Under the pieces are notes generated by a model, which worked only from the letters and a program-made list of their open reading frames with translations, did no database searches and was not told the DNA's origin. From NCBI GenBank assembly GCA_938084835.1, contig CALKER010000006.1, positions 248,001 to 312,000 on the forward strand: a DNA stretch of 64,000 nucleotides. Direction: 5' to 3'. The position numbers were made by a program, and so were the translations under genes. This DNA is from an uncultured Thermoguttaceae bacterium. GTDB taxonomy: Bacteria > Planctomycetota > Planctomycetia > Pirellulales > Thermoguttaceae. Shown piece after piece: positions 28,229 through 37,166 of this stretch; the stretch's first letter is position 1, and each line of letters begins with the position of its first letter.

Positions 28229-29017
28229 ATGCAGCGAAGAGAATTCTTGAATTTGTCCGCGTTGGCAGGCACAGCTGGAGCTTTCGGTTTTTCCGAGGTG
28301 GCAAAATCTGCAGCGGCAAGCATAGCTTCCAAAGAGTTGTATGAGCTGCGGGAATATCGATTGGCATCTCTTGCCAAGCGAGATGTTTGGGAACGCTTCT
28401 ATGCTGAGGTGGCAATTCCCGCTTTAAATCGGTTGGGCTTGGGGCCCATCGGGACATTCAAGTTGGCTGACAATTCAAGTCCGAACCTGTGGGTGCTTAT
28501 CCCCCATGTTACCGTGGAGACGGTGTTGACGCTGGCTGACCGGTTGCTTGCTGATAAGGAATTTTTGGAAAAGGGAGCGCCTCTTCTCCAATCTGCCGCG
28601 GATGATCCGCCATATTTGCGGATGGAAAGCACCCTGTTTTTGGCGTTTGACCACATGCCGAAGATGGCTCTACCGGCGAAGGGACCAGGCCGGCTGTTCC
28701 AGCTTCGTGTCTACGAAAGCGCTACGCGGGCAAAGAACAAAAAGAAAATCGAAATGTTCAACGAAGGCGGCGAAATCCGTATCTTCTTGAAAACGGGCTT
28801 AACTCCTGTGTTTTTCGGAGAGGCGATCATCGGTCCAAGAATGCCCAATCTCACATACATGCTGGGGTTTGACAGCAAGGAGGAAATGAACGCGGCGTGG
28901 AAGCGTTTCCTGGAGGATCCTGAGTGGCTCAAGTTGAAGGCGGACCCCCAATACCAAAACACTGTGTCGAATATTATCAACCTGATCCTTCTGCCGGCCG
29001 CGGGATCGCAAGTGTAA
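28229..29017 (+). CDS. Tat-exported NIPSNAP-family protein
   Basis: Protein of 262 residues. The N-terminus MQRREFLNLSALAGTAGAFG is a short twin-arginine signal. The mature part has two NIPSNAP-like ferredoxin-fold repeats: the first starts YELREYRLASLAKRDVWERF, the second LFQLRVYESATRAKNKKKIEMF. The motif GPIGTFKL and the segment LTYMLGFDSKEEMNAAWKRF are typical of planctomycete members. Biochemical function of this family is not established. ATG 28229 has GAGAGG five bases upstream. The next gene is co-oriented, 302 bases on. Confidence 0.88.
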   Translation: MQRREFLNLSALAGTAGAFGFSEVAKSAAASIASKELYELREYRLASLAKRDVWERFYAEVAIPALNRLGLGPIGTFKLADNSSPNLWVLIPHVTVETVLTLADRLLADKEFLEKGAPLLQSAADDPPYLRMESTLFLAFDHMPKMALPAKGPGRLFQLRVYESATRAKNKKKIEMFNEGGEIRIFLKTGLTPVFFGEAIIGPRMPNLTYMLGFDSKEEMNAAWKRFLEDPEWLKLKADPQYQNTVSNIINLILLPAAGSQV

Positions 29018-29319
29018 TTCTCAAGTAGAAACAGTTGACGCAAACGAAGAGTGGTGATCTGCCCGGCTCGTTGCGAGGTGTGTACTTGGGGCTGGTGGTG
29101 GCACGAGGGACCGAAGTACCCGGGGCTGTAAGTTTTGGGCCGGCGGGCCGCGGGTCCTCCCAGGTGGTATGGGGCCGATCCCCCAAACTTTGTCGGCGAT
29201 TTTCCCAGGGGTATCCCCACTCCGGACAGAGAGAATGCAGTCTTTAGAGGCTACTGGCTTGGGGAAAAACCGAGGAACGCTTGATCATCCGTTTGACCTG
29301 TGTGCGAAGAGATTGTCCT
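29018..29319. other. G-rich spacer, nothing recognised
   Basis: 302 bases, rich in G on the plus strand around 29080-29180. No terminator-like hairpin and no supported gene. The frame extension upstream of 29320 starts at TTG 29281. Confidence 0.45.
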
Positions 29320-30723
29320 ATGGCGCCAAATCTGTCATCTGAGCAAGCATTTTCCGCGCTTGCGGGGTTAGTGGTCGCTTCGATTTTGTTAGCCGCGGAG
29401 GTTTGCGTCGCTACTGAGTCCGCCACTGAGTCCATGGTCCGTAATGGGGATTTTTCGCGGCAAACGGTGGAGGGTGGTCCTGCGGAGTGGTCGATTTGGG
29501 AACCGGGGCATCGACAAAATGCTTGCCGAGTTCGGCTTACCAGCGACGGATTGGTTGTGGACGCTCCGGGTCGTCCCTTTGCCGTGGGTGGTGTGACGCA
29601 AATTATTGAGGGGATTCGTCCCGGTCGTGCATATCATATTACTGCCACATGTGCGCTATGGGAGATTGCGACCCCGTACCGGTCGGTTCTCGTTCGGGTA
29701 ACTTGTTTTGCTGCTCAGAGGCCGGTGCATCCCGCTGGCGTGCTCATCCGCGGGCCTTTTATCAAGGAGGGTAATCTTGCAGCTTTCGATGATGTGATCA
29801 TGGCTCCAGAAGGGGCCGAGAAGGCAGAAATCTCTTTGGAGGTCAAATGGCCAGGGGAGGGTGCTGTAACGTGGAAAAGTGTCCGCATGATCCCATGTGA
29901 ACCACCGGCTCCGCGGCTAGTCAAGGTGGGTACTGTGCATTTCCGGCCTCGGGGAAGCACTCCCCAGAGAAATCTTGAGCTCTATGCTCAGTTCGTCCAC
30001 GAGGCCGGAAAGTTGGGGCTCGACATTGTCTGTTTACCAGAGTTGATCACAGTCGTGGGAACCGGGAAAAAATCGTTTGAAGTGGCACAATCAATCCCGG
30101 GTCCGGATACGGAGTTTTTGGGGCAGGCGGCGAAGGCTGCTCGCGTATGGGTGGTCGTTGGGCTGGCAGAAAAAGATGGTGACGATGTTTACAACACGGC
30201 CGTGCTTTTCACTAGGGATGGACAAGTCGCAGGCAAGTATCGCAAAGTCCATTTGCCGCGGGAAGAGTGGAAAGAGGGGATTGTGCCCGGGAGAGAGTTT
30301 CCCGTTTTTTCAACTGACTTCGGCCGAGTTGCCATTCAGATTTGTTACGATTGGTTCTTTCCCGAAAGCCACGCGAATTTCGCCTTGCGCGGGGCCGAAA
30401 TTCTCTTTGCCCCAACTTGGGGGGAGACCTATGCGGATTCTGAAGGACGAGTTCATGGAGAGAATGTTTTTCGTGTCCGCGCTCGGGACAATGGGCTTTA
30501 CTTGGTAGCGTCCGTCTACGATGGAAGCAGTATGATCATCGATCCCATGGGGCGAATTCTAGTATCTAACGAGGGGAAAGAGGGGCTCTTTTGGTGCGAG
30601 ATTGATCTCTCCAAGCGAGAAGAGTGGCCATGGGTTGGGTATTGGCGGGCGATTGGGCCGCGAGACCGCATGCCTGGCACCTACGGGATGCTATCCGAGG
30701 ATCCGCCGCAACCGACCTATTAG
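29320..30723 (+). CDS. Exported carbon-nitrogen hydrolase with jelly-roll-like N-terminal domain
   Basis: Nitrilase-superfamily amidase. From ATG 29320 (467 residues) a signal peptide (ALAGLVVASILLAAEVCVA) leads into a region of about 150 residues beginning MVRNGDFSRQTVEGGPAEW, which resembles carbohydrate-binding jelly rolls. The nitrilase domain carries the catalytic triad: glutamate in CLPELITVV, lysine in KYRKVHLPRE and cysteine in IQICYDWFFPES. The usual reaction is hydrolysis of an amide such as an N-carbamoyl compound. An exported nitrilase with a binding domain is uncommon. TTG 29281 is an alternative start; 29320 gives a cleaner signal peptide though its ribosome-binding site is weak. 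Confidence 0.87.
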   Translation: MAPNLSSEQAFSALAGLVVASILLAAEVCVATESATESMVRNGDFSRQTVEGGPAEWSIWEPGHRQNACRVRLTSDGLVVDAPGRPFAVGGVTQIIEGIRPGRAYHITATCALWEIATPYRSVLVRVTCFAAQRPVHPAGVLIRGPFIKEGNLAAFDDVIMAPEGAEKAEISLEVKWPGEGAVTWKSVRMIPCEPPAPRLVKVGTVHFRPRGSTPQRNLELYAQFVHEAGKLGLDIVCLPELITVVGTGKKSFEVAQSIPGPDTEFLGQAAKAARVWVVVGLAEKDGDDVYNTAVLFTRDGQVAGKYRKVHLPREEWKEGIVPGREFPVFSTDFGRVAIQICYDWFFPESHANFALRGAEILFAPTWGETYADSEGRVHGENVFRVRARDNGLYLVASVYDGSSMIIDPMGRILVSNEGKEGLFWCEIDLSKREEWPWVGYWRAIGPRDRMPGTYGMLSEDPPQPTY

Positions 30724-31075
30724 GGGACGCGTTGCCAATGGCCGCAGATTGCGAGAAAAAACCGGCGTTTACTTTTTTTCCCTTTTTGGTAATCTTTGTC
30801 GTATGGAAGATGGACAAAGATTGTTACCTGAGGCAGGATGACTTCGCGTTGACGCTACCTGCGGTCTTTTGGGGGTTGAGCTCACCCTCACACTGACTCG
30901 GGGGTGCCTGTCCGGCAACAGTCTTTTTTCCGCTAACCCTTGTTCGGCTAAGTTTTGCGGCTTGGGCAACTTGTATCCGCTCCGGCAGGGCAATCGGGGC
31001 GAGTGTGTGTATCTTGCGGAAACGTGGTACTGAACCAGCCAGGGCACCAAGGGGGATCGGCCGCAGCAGGTGTGC
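30724..31075. other. Convergent spacer, nothing recognised
   Basis: 352 bases between convergent genes. An A-run (30750s) and a T-run (30773-30779) could pair weakly, but there is no GC stem, so a terminator cannot be claimed. Confidence 0.45.
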
Positions 31076-33838
31076 TCACATTTCGACCAGGATTAGCTTT
31101 TCCCCACCAATTTGCGAAAAGATGCGTAGTCGGAGGCGTGCTTTTCGATGCGCTTTTTCAAAGAATTCCCGATACCACAGTTGCGCTTCGAGCTCTCTGA
31201 GCTGAGCCAAAAGCTTTTGTAGCTCAGCGCCTCTTGGGGCCTGTTTTTTGTCGGGAGGATTAATCTTCTTTTCGATTGCTTTGCGCTCTTCCTCAATATT
31301 GGTTCTTGTAATGCTGAACGCCTGGGGGGTGCGGGGGATGTTGCGGAATATGTTGGCATCGAAAGTGAGTCGCAAGTTCACAGCATTGGTCCGCGATGTA
31401 AAAGCTAGCCTCATCGGCAATGCACGTTGGGTGTTTCCATCGCGGTCTTTCCGCACCACAGCCAACTCATAAAGGCCGTGCGGTGGAGCCGGCAATTTTT
31501 CCTGCGACTGAACATCGCCGGCGAATCCTTCCAGCCCCACAATTTCCCAAAGAAGAAATTGTTCCTCGGGCAGCCATTTAACCGGGATATTGGCGATAAG
31601 GCTCCCCCGATCAAGGTCAAGGGGGGGTAATTCCGCGCGAACAATCTCTCGAAGGCGAATTACTCGACTCGTACTTCCCACGCGTATTTGTAGCAGACAA
31701 TTGCGGAGATGATTTGCTTGGGGGTAAGGTGCTCCGGAATCCCACTGGAAGTAAAGCTGACTCCCCTCCCGCCAAAACTTCGCTACCGGAAACGTTTGAG
31801 GCTTTCCCGAGACTTGGGTTTTCAACTCGACGATCCAACTCGGCTCGCTTTCGGTGGCAATCGCCTCCCAAAGAACAAAGGTCCACCCTTTTCGAAAAGC
31901 TTGATCTCCGCCAAGGAGCAGCAACTGCCAAGGGGCCTGGGGGTCACCCCCAATCCGACCGATCTGAAACGGGGGAAATTCTTCCTTTGAGTCTGGCCGG
32001 ATAAATTCGGGCAATTCCACCGCTTCCGGAAAATGTTCGAACGGATTCTCCGTTTTTGCTTTCGAGGCTTCCGTTCCGGTGGCCGCGGCGGTCGCCGGGA
32101 GCTCACCCTTTTGGGAAATGGTCGGCGCGTCCGGGGGAGCCGCTACCGCTTCCGGTGTTTCCGGGGATTGCGATGGCGGCTGTGAATCGGATGCTTCCAT
32201 GGAGAGTTCAGAATGATCCCCCTCTGTCTTCACTGTTATCCCATTAATGTCTTGAAGGTCGGATGCGGTTGTAGCAACCTGCCGTTCTTCTGGCTGAGGA
32301 GGAGTTTCTTGTGGGGGTGAGGCGTCCAAAGGTGGGCTCGGAGCTGACTCCGCTTGTGGAGCAGTGTCGAAAACAGTGGGATCGAACTTCATTTCCGGGG
32401 GGACTTCGGCAAAAGTTAGCCTGTCAGGTGAGCGTCGACTCTTGGCTGCTAAAAGGATGGTCTCATCAGGTGCGGAGGCACGGCCCCTGGGCGCTTGCCG
32501 GGTTTCCAGCGCCCGCCAAGCTCCCAGACCCACCAAAACCACTCCGAGCACAACGCCAACACCCGCGGCGCCGAAAATGAGCTTCTGCCGAGGGGAAAGC
32601 CCGTGCCACTTAGCGAAAAACTGTGTCCATGAGGGGCGCGTGGCACGCGATTTGCCAGTGCGAGCTGCCACAGTTGGCGGCACCAGGACTACTTCTTCGA
32701 GCGTAGGAGCAGTGGTTTCATCCTCCGCTGTCGTCTCGGATGCCCCGACTTTATTCTCCACCTCGTGCTCGGCGGACACTTCCACGGAGACGGGAGATTC
32801 TTGCTGAACCGTGGTCATAACTTCATGCTCACCCTCCTCCTCATGGACGCCCAAAGAAGAGGTAACCACCACTAGCGGCTGCAGCTGTTCCACAATTTGC
32901 CCGGCCGTTTCCGGGCGGTGATCCGCTCGGGGATCGACCAGTCGGCTTAAAAGTTCGATAAGCTCCTCTGGCAAATTATCCAGCTCTGCCTTCCAACTTT
33001 GGTGCCACTCCAAGGCCGCGTGCCCATCCTCGGGCGGACGTGGCACTTTCCCCAAAGCTGCAAAGAGGAGGCACATCCCCAACGAAAAGAGATCGCTCTG
33101 CCTCGTTGGCCTATCACCACTCCGAAGTTCCGGGGCAAGCCAAATCGCCTCTTTCGCCTCGGCTTTCAGGTTCAGAGCCTCAGTGCCCTGAGCTTCGGAC
33201 AGCCATAAGGAGAAGCCTCGATCGAGGAGTTTCACTGCCCCTTCAAGGGTTATCATCACTTTGGTGGGCCGCAGAGCTCCAAACACAATCCCCTTCTCAT
33301 GGAGTGCCTGGAGGCCATCGGCGACCTCATACGCCAGCTGGGTCAGAGCTTCCGCAGGCAGCGGTCCTGAGTTTTGGACCAGTTGTTCGAGATTCTCGCC
33401 ATCCACGAATTCTAAAACGAGGAAATATCGACCGGCATCTTGTTCCGCATTAAAGGCGCGGACTAGGCGGGGGTGGTCTAGTCCGGCCCATAGCTGTGCT
33501 TCTTGGAGGAACCGATTTCGCCAAGTTTCCGCTTGGGACAACGTCTTCGCTAAAACCCGCAGGACCACACGTCGCTCCATCGCACGGTGTTGGGCCAAAA
33601 AGAGCGGGTTAACTTCATCCGGACTGAGGACATCAATCAGTAGGTATTTGCCGAGAACGATATTTCGTCCAAGGACAAGCTGGCCGGCTTGCCACCGAGT
33701 GAGCTTGCCCGATCGAACAAGTTCGGTGGCAAAAACCTTCGGGTCGGGGAACTGTTCCGCCAGTTGACGAAGTTGATCTAATTCATCTGGAGGAAAAGTG
33801 CCCGCCCGTTCCAGTTTTTCTAGTATGGCGTGAGCCAT
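31076..33838 (-). CDS. Membrane protein with a degenerate Ser/Thr kinase domain (pseudokinase)
   Basis: Protein of 920 residues from ATG 33838 (GTG 33856 is an alternative). Residues 1-60 are the helical extension common to planctomycete kinases (FATELVRSGKLTRWQAGQLV). A kinase-fold domain covers about 65-325, but catalytic positions are lost. There is no glycine loop (LIDVLSPDEVNPLFLAQH), R94 replaces the VAIK lysine (VVLRVLAK), FGALRPTK (186-193) replaces HRDLKPxN, and DRG (206-208) replaces DFG. The fold-stabilising APE (235-237) and SDLFSLGMCL remain. An acidic linker follows, a single membrane helix lies at about 420-440, and about 480 residues lie outside, with a terminal lysine/glutamate-rich helix. 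Activity is unlikely; a scaffold or sensor role is inference. Confidence 0.88.
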   Translation of the reverse strand: MAHAILEKLERAGTFPPDELDQLRQLAEQFPDPKVFATELVRSGKLTRWQAGQLVLGRNIVLGKYLLIDVLSPDEVNPLFLAQHRAMERRVVLRVLAKTLSQAETWRNRFLQEAQLWAGLDHPRLVRAFNAEQDAGRYFLVLEFVDGENLEQLVQNSGPLPAEALTQLAYEVADGLQALHEKGIVFGALRPTKVMITLEGAVKLLDRGFSLWLSEAQGTEALNLKAEAKEAIWLAPELRSGDRPTRQSDLFSLGMCLLFAALGKVPRPPEDGHAALEWHQSWKAELDNLPEELIELLSRLVDPRADHRPETAGQIVEQLQPLVVVTSSLGVHEEEGEHEVMTTVQQESPVSVEVSAEHEVENKVGASETTAEDETTAPTLEEVVLVPPTVAARTGKSRATRPSWTQFFAKWHGLSPRQKLIFGAAGVGVVLGVVLVGLGAWRALETRQAPRGRASAPDETILLAAKSRRSPDRLTFAEVPPEMKFDPTVFDTAPQAESAPSPPLDASPPQETPPQPEERQVATTASDLQDINGITVKTEGDHSELSMEASDSQPPSQSPETPEAVAAPPDAPTISQKGELPATAAATGTEASKAKTENPFEHFPEAVELPEFIRPDSKEEFPPFQIGRIGGDPQAPWQLLLLGGDQAFRKGWTFVLWEAIATESEPSWIVELKTQVSGKPQTFPVAKFWREGSQLYFQWDSGAPYPQANHLRNCLLQIRVGSTSRVIRLREIVRAELPPLDLDRGSLIANIPVKWLPEEQFLLWEIVGLEGFAGDVQSQEKLPAPPHGLYELAVVRKDRDGNTQRALPMRLAFTSRTNAVNLRLTFDANIFRNIPRTPQAFSITRTNIEEERKAIEKKINPPDKKQAPRGAELQKLLAQLRELEAQLWYREFFEKAHRKARLRLRIFSQIGGEKLILVEM

Positions 33839-34059
33839 GACCTCTCTCACCCCCACCTAAAGAGTCAACACCACCTCGATTGCCCGAAGTGGAGATAAGT
33901 GTCAAATCTTCAATTCATACAGAAGACTCAAATCCACATGCCTATGGTATTCTATGATGCCGCCTTACTTGCGAGGTTACCTGCCAAGGCAGTTTGAGTT
34001 TTTCCGTTGGGTAAAGAACGCCATCTCCCACGCGCAAAATGCTTGATATCTAACTTTTG

Positions 34060-35529
34060 CTAACGCTCTTTCAAAAGTCGGAATGCGATATCTGTGTCAA
34101 ACCGCGGTGTTACCAGTGTGAGCGTCCCGCTGTCGCACCGCACCGTATCTTTTGCGAGGGTGGTCCCGGTCACTGGGCTAAGCCATTCCACCTGATACAT
34201 GCCAGCGGGCACACGAAGTTCAAGCGTAAGCACGGTGTCTTTTAGGATATACTCGGAAAGATTCTTCGGACGATGGGGGAGGGCAACACACGTGTAGCCT
34301 GCGTAAGCCACACCAGGTTCGCCCAAAATGCGGACGTTGAATCCTCGAGGTTTGTTAACGAGTACCTCTTGCGATGGCTTCATGCGGATAAAGTCGAACG
34401 ACTCAATAAAGCGCTTAAGAATTCCCAGCTGTTGACGAAGTTCTGGTGATCCACCCCCCGGAGATTTGTACTCGCGAAAGGTTCCCTCAGGATGCGCACA
34501 GGTAAAGGAGTAATCCAGGTGGCTAAAAAGTCCACCCCCCGCCAGGATGAATTCCCAAGCTTCTGTGCGGTAGAGGATGTCATCCCGACCGCGAAAACCC
34601 GTTTCATTTTCCCCAATGACTCTTCCCAGATGGTAATTGAGGGCCACTGCATCTGGCGGCGTACAGTAGTGAAAGTTCAAGATGGCAACATGGGGATGGG
34701 GGTCATCGACCTTTTTCGAGCCATTGGCGATGTTCATCGAGATCAGGTGCTTTTTCGGCAAGCCGCTTTCCGTCTCAACGATCGTCTCGATGATTTTATA
34801 TTGCCAATCAAGCGGCACGTTTTTCACATACGGCTCATTGCAGACTTCAAAATAAAAATTATCGAATTCATTGAGCACCTCTACCACTTTCCGCACAAAC
34901 GCCACCTGTACCTGAACCAGGTCCGGATGCTTTAGTGTCAACACCTCCGACGAGGGACAGTTGCCGATGCCGTTGATGTTGTTGCGGGCATTCATCGGCG
35001 AGGCCCGCCACAACTCCTCATCGTACAATGGGCAAAAGAGAACGAATTCCACCACGACCCCATGACGGTCGGCAGCTTGCATAAACCGCCGAAGACGATC
35101 AAAGTAGCGAGGATCAAATCTCTTGAGGTCAAACTTATTGCCGCCGTCGTAATAGCCTGGCTCAGGGCTCCGAGCCCAGGGAGCCAAATAATGACCGGGC
35201 TTCGGCGCCAGCGTGTTGTCTGTGATTCCGAAAGAGCCTGGGACTTCGCGGTAGGTTCCCGAGAACGTCCGGGTGTGGTTGAGCCCATCTTTGGCTAAGG
35301 CCGTGAAATATCGCTCGAAGTCGAATTCAGTATTCAAAAGGGCCCCGTAATGCTCGCCCGAGCCGATGAGGATTGTGGGCTTGCCGCGCCACAAAAAATA
35401 ATGCGGATTATCGGGATGAAGCGATAGTGGTTCGGAGGCAAAGCCTTCAGATGCGAAAAGGAGAAGCAAAACACACCCTAAATCCACCGCCAGCCAACCG
35501 GCCACTACTAGCCGGGTTAATTTGCTCAT
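34060..35529 (-). CDS. Exported clan GH-A-like glycoside hydrolase
   Basis: Protein of 489 residues. The hydrophobic segment LVVAGWLAVDLGCVLLLLFA is a signal peptide or anchor. The body is a TIM barrel of cellulase/DUF4038 type, beginning LSLHPDNPHYFLWRGKPTILIGSGEHYG. E232 in FEVCNEPY is the expected acid/base. The VIGENETGF segment (E307 or E309) is the expected nucleophile region at the end of strand 7. A small beta domain at the C-terminus (about 400-489) completes the family plan. The probable reaction is retaining hydrolysis of a plant or algal polysaccharide, substrate unknown. The ribosome-binding site before ATG 35529 is weak. Confidence 0.83.
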   Translation of the reverse strand: MSKLTRLVVAGWLAVDLGCVLLLLFASEGFASEPLSLHPDNPHYFLWRGKPTILIGSGEHYGALLNTEFDFERYFTALAKDGLNHTRTFSGTYREVPGSFGITDNTLAPKPGHYLAPWARSPEPGYYDGGNKFDLKRFDPRYFDRLRRFMQAADRHGVVVEFVLFCPLYDEELWRASPMNARNNINGIGNCPSSEVLTLKHPDLVQVQVAFVRKVVEVLNEFDNFYFEVCNEPYVKNVPLDWQYKIIETIVETESGLPKKHLISMNIANGSKKVDDPHPHVAILNFHYCTPPDAVALNYHLGRVIGENETGFRGRDDILYRTEAWEFILAGGGLFSHLDYSFTCAHPEGTFREYKSPGGGSPELRQQLGILKRFIESFDFIRMKPSQEVLVNKPRGFNVRILGEPGVAYAGYTCVALPHRPKNLSEYILKDTVLTLELRVPAGMYQVEWLSPVTGTTLAKDTVRCDSGTLTLVTPRFDTDIAFRLLKER

Positions 35530-36036
35530 AGTTCTCTGCCCTCGACTACGATTTGTTGAGTGTGAGTTAGATTACGGATTATTGACTGTGGGAGTCAGCT
35601 TCTGCGTCCGTGATGGCTCCCGCTCTTTAATGCAACCCGACTTACCCCATAGAGATAGCGGATGCAAGACCGGCTCTGGCTGACCCTCTTCCCCAAATTG
35701 CTTGCTTTTGCTAAGCAATTTGGAGTAGTCCATCCTTGGAGGTTTTCGTTGCCCGGGGGTATTACCCCAGGGAGTAAAACTCGCTCTACGTTGGGGAGTG
35801 TAATCTTTTCTGTAGCCCTAAATTCTTCACATTACTCAAATCGAAGCACCTATTCATGTGATGCCCAACTTCACACTGGTGCGGCGTAAATTTCAGCACA
35901 GGCAAGTCCCCAGGTAAAGCTTTAACACTGGCGAAGTCGGCCCACTATTGTGGTCTTGCTTTTACTGAGAGGCTCACCGCGGTTACTAGCACGACTACTT
36001 GCCCATTTGTGACCCCAGCTATGTGTGGGGTGGTAG
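35530..36036. other. Spacer with strong inverted repeats
   Basis: 507 bases upstream of the GH-A gene and downstream of the CBS gene. It contains an 11-bp perfect hairpin at 35693-35723 (listed separately) and the near-palindrome GGGGTATTACCCC at 35756-35768. No supported gene. Confidence 0.55.
35693..35723. repeat. Perfect 11-bp inverted repeat with 9-base loop
   Basis: CCAAATTGCTT (35693-35703) pairs exactly with AAGCAATTTGG (35713-35723). It lies 164 bases upstream of the minus-strand GH-A gene and about 310 bases downstream of the CBS gene stop. There is no T-tract on either side, so a regulatory or RNA-stability role is as likely as termination. Confidence 0.6.
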
Positions 36037-36477
36037 TTAACTATGGATGTAGCGCCGCATGAACTTGTTTTCCATTTCCAAGCGGTCGAGCTCTGCTTTT
36101 ACTAGGTCTCCGATTGAAACTATGCCCACCAACTTACCCTCCGATATTACCGGCAAATGGCGAATTCGTAACTGGGTCATTATATCCATAGCTTCTTCCA
36201 CCAACCGCGAAGGGTCACAGGTGAAAACGTTTTTGGTCATCACTTCGGAGACCTTCGTGTCGGAAGGCGAGCGGTCCTTTCGGGCGACAAATCGGAGAAT
36301 ATCGCGCTCAGTAATGATCCCGCACGGTTTTTCCCCGTGTTCCAGATCGCGTTGACAGACCACCAAAGCCCCCACGTTATGGCGGACGAGTTCTTCGATG
36401 GCCTGATCCACCGTTGCGTCCGGATCGACGGTGTACACAACACTTCCTTTATTTTTGAGAATATCTGCAAGTCTCAT
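36037..36477 (-). CDS. CBS-domain pair protein
   Basis: Protein of 146 residues made of two CBS motifs (about 10-65 and 75-130), forming one Bateman module that usually binds adenosine nucleotides. Typical segments are VDQAIEELVRHNVGALVV, CGIITERDILR, VSEVMTKNVFTC and LPVISEGKLVGIVSIGDLVK. It carries no other domain, so it is a stand-alone energy or nucleotide sensor with unknown partner. ATG 36477 is preceded by GAGGAG eight bases away; the GTG at 36486 is a less likely start. Confidence 0.92.
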   Translation of the reverse strand: MRLADILKNKGSVVYTVDPDATVDQAIEELVRHNVGALVVCQRDLEHGEKPCGIITERDILRFVARKDRSPSDTKVSEVMTKNVFTCDPSRLVEEAMDIMTQLRIRHLPVISEGKLVGIVSIGDLVKAELDRLEMENKFMRRYIHS

Positions 36478-37166
36478 CAGAACCACTCCTCAAATTCGTC
36501 CCTGCCTCAATGGGGCCGACTTCGCGCGGAAATTCACTTCTCCCGAGATTTCACTATTTTCCCCCGCGTTTGGCCACTACTTGCAATTTAACGGAGGGAG
36601 CGGCTCCGGTCAAAATAATAGTCGTGCTTTTGTGAAGCAAACGGTGCTTTTGGCCTAGGTCGCCGGAACTGGCCGGTGGAAAGTGTTTTAACTTTCGGGG
36701 CTGGGCCAGGTACCAAGTGCTTCCAGCCTTTAAGATTCTTGCCGAGGGGACCCACTCGGCTAATTTTCTGGGGTTTGTTGGTTGTAGGCTAGTCTAAGAA
36801 GCGCGGCAGCCGATGGGCGCCGATTGTGCGGCAAACCGGCACCTAACCGAGTGGAATATTTGTGCTGCCGGACCTTTGATCCTTAAGCCTTTCGCCCGCC
36901 TTTCCCAGCAAACTTGCGAACTTTTTGGGAAAATTTTTTTGTATGTGGTGGCCAACGGTGAGCTTACCGGAGGCACGACAGCACGGTCGGTTCTTACGAG
37001 ATTTTCCTCCGCGAACGTTTTTCCGGATTAACTTCAAGGTAAGCCGACATGTCAACGATTTGTGGGCCTAGCGAACTTTGCTTTTTCGCCACAGACTCTG
37101 GCATTTGGATCGCAGCGGCCTTTGAAGAGTTGACCAACAATCCTGAAACGTAGACCGTGGTTGTTG
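36478..37166. other. Spacer, nothing recognised
   Basis: About 690 bases between co-oriented genes. Short frames only. No clear terminator after the ymdB-like gene on the minus strand. Confidence 0.5.
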
